Assembly: GCA_027318585.1 (NCBI GenBank)
Contig: DAHVOW010000002.1
Span: 1-64,000 of the forward strand
Origin: Methanobacteriaceae archaeon
GTDB taxonomy: Archaea; Methanobacteriota; Methanobacteria; Methanobacteriales; Methanobacteriaceae
Length of the DNA: 64,000 bases
Direction: 5' to 3'
Below, piece after piece: positions 57,656 to 64,000 of the stretch (position 1 is the first letter of the stretch; each line of letters opens with the position of its first letter). Both the position numbers and the translations under genes were made by a program. The notes below the pieces were generated by a model. The model did no database searches. It was not told where the DNA came from and was given only the letters and a program-made list of their open reading frames with translations.

Positions 57656-59239
57656 TTATTTCTTCTTGTTGGCCGGTTCCAAATTAACTCTTTTTCCTTT
57701 AATTCTGGTTCCTTCCAGAGCTTCAGATATTTCCTGAGCATGTTCCAGGGGAATTTCTAAGAATGAAAACTTGTCCAGAACGTCAATACGACCGATACTA
57801 GTTGATGATAATCCAGATACTTCATGTACGGCTTTTACTATATCTTTAGCCTTCACATTCTGTTTACGCCCCACATTAATGAAGAACCTTACCTTCCCGG
57901 GTTGAGCACCTGTATCGCCAAACTCCGGTGCTGATTTAGATTGTGAATTACTCCTTTTATCCAACAACATTTTCATTAGGGCTGCGGCCACGTCTAGAGA
58001 ACTGTAATCATCTTCCATCAACTTTTCTACCATCTGAACCTCCTGTCCCAGATATTCATTGTTGATGAGATGTTTTAAATTTTCCAAGAACCGGTAATTC
58101 TTAAGTTTCTCCACCTCTTGAAGTGATGGAATCTGCAACTGTTTAATACGGACCTTAGTATATCGTTGGATATCCCTTAATTTGTAAATCTCCTTTCCAG
58201 CGACAAAGGTAAAGGCCTGACCAGTTCTACCAGCCCTGCCAGTTCTACCAATACGATGCACGTAGTATTCATCATCATTGGGAACATCGTAGTTGAAAAC
58301 TGCTTCCACATCATCCACGTCGATACCTCGCGCGGCTACGTCGGTAGCCACCAGAACATCTATCTGTCCTTTCCGGAATTTGGCCATTACTCTATCTCGT
58401 TGATTCTGACTCATATCCCCATGTAATCCACCAGCCATATATCCTCTGGTCTGAAGATGATTTACAAGTTTATCCACCCGTCTTTTGGTGTTGCAAAATA
58501 CTAAAGATAGTTGAAGGTCGTGTAAGTCTATAAGTCGGGACAGAAGGTCCAGCTTATTTTTCTCCCTAACCTCAAAGTATACTTGTTCTATTTGGGGCAC
58601 CGTAAGTTCCTGATGGGCAACTTTCAAGAATTGAGGATTATTCTGGTATTTTTTCGTTAGCGCTAATATGGCCTTGGACATGGTGGCTGAAAAAAGAAGC
58701 ATTTGCCTTTCAGATGGCATTTTACCCAGGACGAATTCGATGTCTTCCCGGAAGCCCATATCCAGCATTTCATCCGCTTCGTCCAGTATTATCATCTTAA
58801 CTTTGGCCATGGAAAGGGTACGCCGGTACATGTGATCCATAACGCGCCCGGGAGTCCCAATAATTATCTGCACTCCTTTCTTAAGGGCTTTAATCTGTCT
58901 TTCAATGGGCTGTCCACCATATATTGGTAGAACTTTGGTTTTCTTGTATTTGGAAAGTTTTTTAAGTTCTTCAGCCACTTGAATAGCCAGTTCCCGGGTG
59001 GGACAAAGTATTACAGCCTGTAAACTGTCATCGGTAGAGTCAACCATTTCCAATATGGGTATACCAAATGCTGCGGTTTTTCCTGTACCGGTTTGGGCCT
59101 GGCCAATGACATCCTGACCCTCCAGAATGGGGGGGATAACCAAAGACTGGATGGGAGTTGCTTCTTCAAATCCCAGGTCTTTAATCGCTTTTTTAAGTTT
59201 AGGAGACAAATCCATTTCTTCAAATAATAAACTATCCAT
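57656..59239 (-). CDS. DEAD-box RNA helicase with C-terminal DbpA-like RNA-binding domain
   Basis: An ATP-dependent RNA helicase, 527 aa. Q-motif FEEATPIQ, motif I AQTGTGKT, motif II DEAD, motif III SAT, motif VI HRIGRTGRAG. Residues about 450-520 form a DbpA/CsdA-type RRM (VRFFINVGRKQNVKAKDIVKAV, then IGRIDVLDKFSFLEIP). The pattern matches bacterial CsdA/DeaD helicases, which act in ribosome assembly and cold adaptation. It is monocistronic and convergent with prs. Confidence 0.95.
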   Translation of the reverse strand: MDSLLFEEMDLSPKLKKAIKDLGFEEATPIQSLVIPPILEGQDVIGQAQTGTGKTAAFGIPILEMVDSTDDSLQAVILCPTRELAIQVAEELKKLSKYKKTKVLPIYGGQPIERQIKALKKGVQIIIGTPGRVMDHMYRRTLSMAKVKMIILDEADEMLDMGFREDIEFVLGKMPSERQMLLFSATMSKAILALTKKYQNNPQFLKVAHQELTVPQIEQVYFEVREKNKLDLLSRLIDLHDLQLSLVFCNTKRRVDKLVNHLQTRGYMAGGLHGDMSQNQRDRVMAKFRKGQIDVLVATDVAARGIDVDDVEAVFNYDVPNDDEYYVHRIGRTGRAGRTGQAFTFVAGKEIYKLRDIQRYTKVRIKQLQIPSLQEVEKLKNYRFLENLKHLINNEYLGQEVQMVEKLMEDDYSSLDVAAALMKMLLDKRSNSQSKSAPEFGDTGAQPGKVRFFINVGRKQNVKAKDIVKAVHEVSGLSSTSIGRIDVLDKFSFLEIPLEHAQEISEALEGTRIKGKRVNLEPANKKK

Positions 59240-59384
59240 AATTAATCTTCCTTATCCAAATTAATCCCAATATTAGACCATCAATTACTCAAACTTTAAA
59301 ATCAGCTTAAAATAATCAAAAATCTTAAATCTTAATTCTATTGGGGTAGTGAACTACTTATAATGATCCTAAATAATTTAAAAA

Positions 59385-59424
59385 TAATAAAAAAAGGTGG
59401 TGCACCTCTACTAGTGTAGAGGTT
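59385..59424 (-). terminator. Hairpin plus T-run terminator of lonB
   Basis: Directly after the lonB stop, ACCTCTAC and GTAGAGGT (59404-59411 and 59416-59423) form a perfect 8-bp stem with a 4-nt loop. On the minus strand it is followed by GCACCACC and then a run of seven T. Hairpin-type terminators are uncommon in archaea, though the T-run alone would serve. Confidence 0.6.
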
Positions 59425-61332
59425 TTAATGGGTTGCTGGTTGCTTCAGTATCCCATGCGGAACTATATCGGCAATCTTCCTCATCTTCTCCATGAGGCTT
59501 TTTTTACCCTTACCAACCAGTGTATGCTCCAAAACATCGCTCAGAGTTTCCACCGGTATTATCTCTATTTCTTTCTGGTAGCGTTCCTCAATGAACACGT
59601 CTTCCAGGTTGGATTTAGGTATTAGGACTTTCTTGATACCCGCCTCAGCTGCCGCTTCGATCTTCCCGGTAACTCCCCCAACCGGAAGCACATCACCCCT
59701 AACACTCAAAGATCCGGTTAATGCTACGGACTGATCAACGGGGATGTTTTCCAGAGCAGACACCACTGCGGTGGCCACCGAAACACTGGCGCTATCTCCT
59801 TCCACTCCTTCATAGGACTGAAGGAACTGGATGTGAATATCGTAACTGGCTATATCTGTGCCAGTGTGTTTTTTAATTAGAGCACTGACGTTTTGAACAG
59901 CTTCTCGCGCGATTTCTCCAAGTTTCCCTGTGGCAATGATCTTACCTTCTTCTTTACTTTGAGCAGGCGCAGCTTCTGCGGCTATGGGCATTATAATCCC
60001 GCTACGGTCACCGATAATAGCCAGACCGTTGACTCGACCCACTTCGCCACCTTCTGACCTGAAAACCCGGTAACGTTTTTTCTGGACAATGTAACGGTCG
60101 GCGATCTGTTGTTCCAGGGTTCGTGCCAGTTTTTTAGCACTTATGACATGATCCAGGGACACTTCCTCCTTGTGCTCCCCCTTGGCAATGTCACCAGCGG
60201 CTCGAACCAGGCCCCCCAGATCACGAAGTTTCAGGGTTAATGATTCTTTTTTGCCAGCTCGACGTTGAGCTTCCCTTATAATCTCATCAACAGCTTCTCG
60301 ACCAAAATGAGGTATTCTACCATCTTTTTTAACTTCCTGGGCCACAAATTGAACCAGTTTGTCACGGTTTTCCTGATTGTCAGGCATAGTGTCCTTCATA
60401 AACACTTCATACCCGTAACCCCTTATTCTGGATCTTAAGGCCGGGTGCATACCCTCCAACACATGGAGGTTACCGCTGGCCACTAATACGAAATCACATG
60501 GAACAGCCTGGGAACGAACCATTGCCCCACTGCTGGTCTCGCTTTGACCAGTGATAGAATACTTCTTCTCCTGCATAGCAGTTAGAAGCTCCTGCTGGGT
60601 TTTCATTTTCATGCTGCCAATTTCGTCCACATAAAGGACGCCCTTACTGGCCTTGTGGATCATTCCCGCTTCCACCCGCTCGTGGGCAGGAGTGCCTAAT
60701 CCACCAGACTGGTAGGGATCGTGCCTTACATCACCAAGAAGAGCTCCGGAGTGAGCACCAGTAGCATCCACAAATGGGGCCATCTTATTTTTATCGTTAT
60801 TTACCAGTAGTTTAGGCACCATCAGGTTGCTGCGAGGCTTCATCTGCTGCATAGCCAGGAAAACAATACCGGCCGCAATGATAGCCGCCAGGAACTGTTG
60901 AAGCACGAATCCAATAACCATTATTAAACTGATAATGGCTATCATGAACATGTTTTTTCGCTCGTCCTGTGATTTGGCCTTCAATTTATAATTGGTAACC
61001 ACAGTTTTACCTTCACCCGCCGGCATAACGCCGATGAGGGGATTGTGATTATCATCCATGTTCGGATATACCAATATATCCTGCAGTTCCTCAGGGGGCA
61101 GTAGCTCGGCCATTCCCTTTGCCAGCATAGACTTTCCCACACCTGGCTCTCCAATTAAAAGAACATTACGGCGTTGTTTAGCTGCTTTTCTGACAGTTTC
61201 CACGGCTTCTTCCTGGCCGATTATTTGATCAATGATCCTTTCCGGGACATCAATATCCTCGGAAGTTTTGTAACCATTAAATTCTAAGGTTTCATCTGTT
61301 TCAGAACCTTTTTCCGGGTTATGAATTTCCAT
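59425..61332 (-). CDS. lonB: ATP-dependent protease LonB, archaeal membrane-bound type
   Basis: An energy-dependent protease anchored in the membrane, 635 aa. Walker A GEPGVGKS is at 61-68. Two membrane helices lie at about 132-167 ([17 protein letters not shown] and [13 protein letters not shown]), inserted in the AAA domain between Walker A and Walker B, as in archaeal LonB. The Ser-Lys dyad is Ser514 (EGDSAS) and Lys557 ([12 protein letters not shown]), 43 residues apart as in the family. A palindrome upstream may control expression. Confidence 0.97.
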   Translation of the reverse strand: MEIHNPEKGSETDETLEFNGYKTSEDIDVPERIIDQIIGQEEAVETVRKAAKQRRNVLLIGEPGVGKSMLAKGMAELLPPEELQDILVYPNMDDNHNPLIGVMPAGEGKTVVTNYKLKAKSQDERKNMFMIAIISLIMVIGFVLQQFLAAIIAAGIVFLAMQQMKPRSNLMVPKLLVNNDKNKMAPFVDATGAHSGALLGDVRHDPYQSGGLGTPAHERVEAGMIHKASKGVLYVDEIGSMKMKTQQELLTAMQEKKYSITGQSETSSGAMVRSQAVPCDFVLVASGNLHVLEGMHPALRSRIRGYGYEVFMKDTMPDNQENRDKLVQFVAQEVKKDGRIPHFGREAVDEIIREAQRRAGKKESLTLKLRDLGGLVRAAGDIAKGEHKEEVSLDHVISAKKLARTLEQQIADRYIVQKKRYRVFRSEGGEVGRVNGLAIIGDRSGIIMPIAAEAAPAQSKEEGKIIATGKLGEIAREAVQNVSALIKKHTGTDIASYDIHIQFLQSYEGVEGDSASVSVATAVVSALENIPVDQSVALTGSLSVRGDVLPVGGVTGKIEAAAEAGIKKVLIPKSNLEDVFIEERYQKEIEIIPVETLSDVLEHTLVGKGKKSLMEKMRKIADIVPHGILKQPATH

Positions 61333-61384
61333 AGGCTTTTTAAACCTCCATAAATTTGGATTAAGTAAAAATTAAAACTTTTTT

Positions 61385-61403
61385 TTAGTGTAATATACAC
61401 TAA
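61385..61403. promoter_or_regulatory. 19-bp perfect palindrome between lonB and cobQ
   Basis: TTAGTGTA and TACACTAA flank ATA, an 8-bp perfect inverted repeat 52-71 bp upstream of the lonB start. Just beyond it, TTATATAAG at 61419-61427 is a TATA candidate. A repressor dimer bound here would cover the start region of lonB or of the divergent cobQ promoter. Confidence 0.55.
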
Positions 61404-61564
61404 GTGGTATATGATATCTTATATAAGAACATTTGCCTTGAAATTTCTAATGTTCGGTATAAGTAGGATGTAGTATCACCTATAAAAAGTATAGGGAGTG
61501 AAATGAAAACACCGCCTAAAAATATGCCAATGATTTGATAGACAATGTAAAGGTTCGTGATAAT

Positions 61565-63079
61565 ATGAAGTGCCTTATGGTCCAGGGAACATCATCCAAT
61601 GCAGGAAAAAGCGTAGTCGTCGCTGCTCTATGCCGAATACTATCTAAAAGAGGTTTCAGAGTAGCTCCTTTCAAATCTCAAAACATGTCCCTGAATTCAT
61701 TTACCACCCCCGAAAACAGGGAAATAGCTATGGCACAAGTTTTTCAGGCTGAAGCTGCTGGTCTGGAACCACATCACCATATGAACCCCATTCTGCTGAA
61801 ACCCAAGGAAGACTTCACATCGCAGGTTATTGTACATGGATTACCGGCCGGTGATATGAATTTTTATCATTACCAGAATAACTTTCGTCATGAAGCTTTA
61901 AAAGCTATTAAAGCCTCCCTGGATGCCTTAGAAAAAGACTATGATATTCTCATAATGGAAGGAGCGGGTTCTCCAGCTGAAATTAATATGCTGGACCGTG
62001 ACATGGCCAACATGCCCATCGCCCGCTTGGCTGATGCAGATGTAATCCTGGTGGCAGATATAGATCGTGGAGGAGTTTTTGCATCCATAGCAGGCACATT
62101 CCAACTTTTACCACCAGAAGACCGGGGTCGGATAAAGGGAATTGTAATTAATAAGTTTCGAGGCAACCTAGATATTTTGATACCCGGAATCCGCCAGATA
62201 GAGGAAATTGTGGGAGTGCCAGTTCTGGGTGTTTTACCCTATGATGAACAACTGAAACTGCCTGAAGAAGACTCAGCATCCCTTTCTGAACATAAATACC
62301 GTAATAAAGGCAAAATTAAAGTAGGGGTGATGAGGCTACCACGCATATCCAACTTCACCGACCTGGATCCCCTGGAGTATGAGCCGGATATAGGAATAAG
62401 GTTGGTGGAAATGGGAGATGAATTGGGACGCTTAGATGCTCTCATCATACCCGGGACCCGTAACACTATCAGTGATATGATAGCGTTGAATGAGGCTGGT
62501 TTTAGCGATGAAATAAGGCAAATTGCCAGTGATGTTCCGTTATTTGGTATTTGTGGAGGTTATCAGATTCTGGGAGAGAAGATTATGGATCCATCTCTAA
62601 AAGAATCTAAACAAGGCACAACAGATGGTTTGGACCTTTTAGGCGTTAAAACATCATTTGGCAGTGTAAAAAAAATCATAAGCCAGAGTCAGGGACAGTT
62701 AATGGGAAACGGAATTTTCAAAGGGATAGAAGGAGAATTAATTAAAGGTTATGAGCTCCATGAAGGAGTGACTATCATCAAAGATGCCAAACCACTCATG
62801 AAGGTCATCAAAGGTTGTGGAAACCATCCTCAGTCCCAATTTGATGGAGCAGTGCAAGGTATGACCACCGGCACCTACTTCCATGGCATATTCCACAATC
62901 TGAACTTTCGGAGGTTTTTTACCGACTTTTTACGAGAACAAAATGGTATGGAAAGACTCGGCTTTGATACGGACCACTTTGAAGTCCGCAAGGGATTTTC
63001 GATGGAAAGACTGGCTGAAATATTTGAAGAAAATGTAGATATGGGGAACATGGATAAAATATTAGGCATTGACTCCTAG
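61565..63079 (+). CDS. cobQ: Cobyric acid synthase
   Basis: Amidates four side chains of adenosylcobyrinic acid diamide with glutamine ammonia in cobalamin synthesis. The 504-aa protein has an N-terminal P-loop GTSSNAGKS, NPILLKPKEDFTSQVI, EGAGSPAEINML, and a C-terminal glutamine amidotransferase with Cys in FGICGGYQIL and His in TYFHGIFHN. Start 61565 follows CGTGATAAT; an earlier in-frame ATG (61535) lies before it. The leader has a TATA box at about 61480. Confidence 0.96.
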   Translation: MKCLMVQGTSSNAGKSVVVAALCRILSKRGFRVAPFKSQNMSLNSFTTPENREIAMAQVFQAEAAGLEPHHHMNPILLKPKEDFTSQVIVHGLPAGDMNFYHYQNNFRHEALKAIKASLDALEKDYDILIMEGAGSPAEINMLDRDMANMPIARLADADVILVADIDRGGVFASIAGTFQLLPPEDRGRIKGIVINKFRGNLDILIPGIRQIEEIVGVPVLGVLPYDEQLKLPEEDSASLSEHKYRNKGKIKVGVMRLPRISNFTDLDPLEYEPDIGIRLVEMGDELGRLDALIIPGTRNTISDMIALNEAGFSDEIRQIASDVPLFGICGGYQILGEKIMDPSLKESKQGTTDGLDLLGVKTSFGSVKKIISQSQGQLMGNGIFKGIEGELIKGYELHEGVTIIKDAKPLMKVIKGCGNHPQSQFDGAVQGMTTGTYFHGIFHNLNFRRFFTDFLREQNGMERLGFDTDHFEVRKGFSMERLAEIFEENVDMGNMDKILGIDS

Positions 63080-63200
63080 GAGTAGTTATACTATTCTTGA
63101 TGGCTTTATGGGGCTGATAGGGGAGTTTATTAAGTTAAATAATTAAAAAAAACCAATTACATAAAAATTGCAATTATGAAATTATGGTGCTAAAAAATAT

Positions 63201-63282
63201 TTTAGTGAATAGCGAAGTCACCTTTATTATTTAGTGAATAGCGAAGTCACCTTTATTATTTAGTGAATAGCGAAGTCACCTT
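63201..63282. repeat. 29-bp tandem repeat at the 3' end of the trkA-like gene
   Basis: Three copies of TTTAGTGAATAGCGAAGTCA(CCTT) begin at 63201, 63230 and 63259, exactly 29 bp apart and identical over 24 bases. The copy at 63259-63282 is the native gene end (KVTSLFTK and part of the stop); the other two lie downstream as untranslated duplicates, each with its own stop codon. Confidence 0.9.
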
Positions 63283-63906
63283 CTTAACCGCATCCTTTTT
63301 TACTAGAACTGATATTTTCTCGTTTTTGGCCAGCACTGTGTCTTCATTGGGTATGGTGATATTACCATTATGGTGGATAGCTGCGATGATGTAATCATCG
63401 GTGGGGCTCAGATCTCCCACTCTTTTCCCTATAGCTTTAGAATTCTGAATGCTTATATCCAGAAGTTCAGCATCTCCACGCCCCACAACAATTAGATCCG
63501 CTATTTTAGGACGAGTAATTAATTTTTCCAGATAACTGGCTGCAGTTAGTTCCGGACTGACTACGATATCAATGCCCACTTTATGGAAGGCATCCTCATG
63601 GTCGGGGTTACTCACCCGGGCAATGAGTTTAGGGATCTTATACTCCTTAACCAGTATACTGGATAATAGGTTGGCCTCGTCGTTGCCCGTGGCCGCCACA
63701 AAAACGTCGGCATCCTCGATGTTGGATTCTTCCAGGGTTTTGATGTCAGTTCCATTGCCACAGATTATAAGGGCATCTATTTCTCCGGCAGCAGTTGCAC
63801 ATAGATGTTCATCGTTCTCGATAAGAGTTACATCGTGACCAGTAGCCACCAGAGAATGGGCCAGATGCAAGCCAACCCTGCCGCCACCCATTATTACCAC
63901 ATACAT
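63256..63906 (-). CDS. TrkA/RCK family NAD-binding potassium regulator
   Basis: A cytosolic regulator of Trk/Ktr potassium channels, 216 aa. The N-terminal RCK_N Rossmann domain begins [15 protein letters not shown], and has LIENDEH and [12 protein letters not shown]. The C-terminal RCK_C domain runs from about 145 ([34 protein letters not shown]). It is a single RCK unit and would work as a multimer. No channel gene is next to it in the window; the adjacent upstream 94 bp is AT-rich to the edge. The 3' end is followed by a tandem repeat. Confidence 0.93.
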   Translation of the reverse strand: MYVVIMGGGRVGLHLAHSLVATGHDVTLIENDEHLCATAAGEIDALIICGNGTDIKTLEESNIEDADVFVAATGNDEANLLSSILVKEYKIPKLIARVSNPDHEDAFHKVGIDIVVSPELTAASYLEKLITRPKIADLIVVGRGDAELLDISIQNSKAIGKRVGDLSPTDDYIIAAIHHNGNITIPNEDTVLAKNEKISVLVKKDAVKKVTSLFTK

Positions 63907-64000
63907 AAATACACCACAACTGGAATAAATTCATTTTTACTGTTTTATTGAATATAGGGAGGTATTACAACCATTCTATCGACGTTAAACTTTGCGTGTA

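Noticed and set aside
63201..63282. Short CRISPR array
   Set aside because: The three repeats are strictly tandem with no unique spacers, and the first is coding sequence of the TrkA gene.

Overview
The window is about 64 kb of archaeal chromosome, almost certainly from a Methanobacteriaceae methanogen of the Methanobacterium type. The evidence is a tetrahydromethanopterin enzyme (mch), the methanogen marker mtxX, DUF1890 and DUF1894, archaeal-only synthases for thymidylate and riboflavin, pantoate kinase, a Mur-type ligase with a Cys4 insert as in pseudomurein synthesis, a family B DNA polymerase that is split (only the C-terminal part is here), the archaeal exosome/RNase P/proteasome gene cluster, and archaeal promoters and GGTGAT-type ribosome binding sites. 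No rRNA, CRISPR array, insertion sequence or prophage was seen. Two tRNA genes are present: Ser(GGA) at the left edge and Ala(GGC) near 54.1 kb.

Layout. 0-10 kb: tRNA-Ser, a small anchored protein, the Mur ligase, a large SF2 helicase, a regulator/thioesterase/acyl-CoA synthetase operon, a small exported protein and glmS. 10-19 kb (+ strand): purC-purS-purQ, cobA, a frameshifted hemD, SRP19, a RecJ-like DHH protein, an HTH regulator and an ABC permease/ATPase pair. 18-27.7 kb: pantoate kinase, a PHP protein, archaeal riboflavin reductase, TatD-uppS-mtxX, cbiC-hemL, RDD and hypE. 28-35.8 kb: S8e with the polymerase fragment, a HAD protein, an AAA ATPase, an exported PsbP-like/sortase fusion, a PfkB kinase, a HisA-like protein and glnA.

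36.2-44.1 kb is the archaeal exosome superoperon on the minus strand: L15e, an RNA-binding protein, RNase P p30 and Pop5, proteasome alpha, SBDS, Rrp4, Rrp41, Rrp42, L37Ae, RpoP (43 aa), a Brix protein, Pcc1, prefoldin beta and DUF3194. It joins ribosome assembly, RNA decay, transcription, tRNA modification and protein turnover in one transcription unit. 44-64 kb: a MATE exporter, an orphan permease, ribC, a GIN-domain lipoprotein, mch, metE-thyA, a membrane protein with DUF1890-DUF1894, tRNA-Ala, DUF354, hypA-hypB, prs, a DEAD-box helicase, lonB, cobQ and a TrkA/RCK protein.

Tetrapyrrole genes (cobA, hemD, cbiC, hemL, cobQ) are scattered but fit the heavy need of methanogens for corrinoid and F430. 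Hydrogenase maturation (hypA, hypB, hypE) fits hydrogenotrophic growth. The main oddities are: rrp41 with an apparent AUU start and a PHP gene with an apparent AUA start, both placed correctly behind ribosome binding sites; a one-base frameshift in hemD; the PsbP-sortase fusion beside an AAA ATPase; a 29-bp tandem repeat that duplicates the 3' end of trkA; and several palindromes upstream of lonB/cobQ, glnA and the MATE gene. Start codons were chosen with a rule seen across the window: GGTGAT/GGTGAA followed by 2-4 nt and then the start codon.
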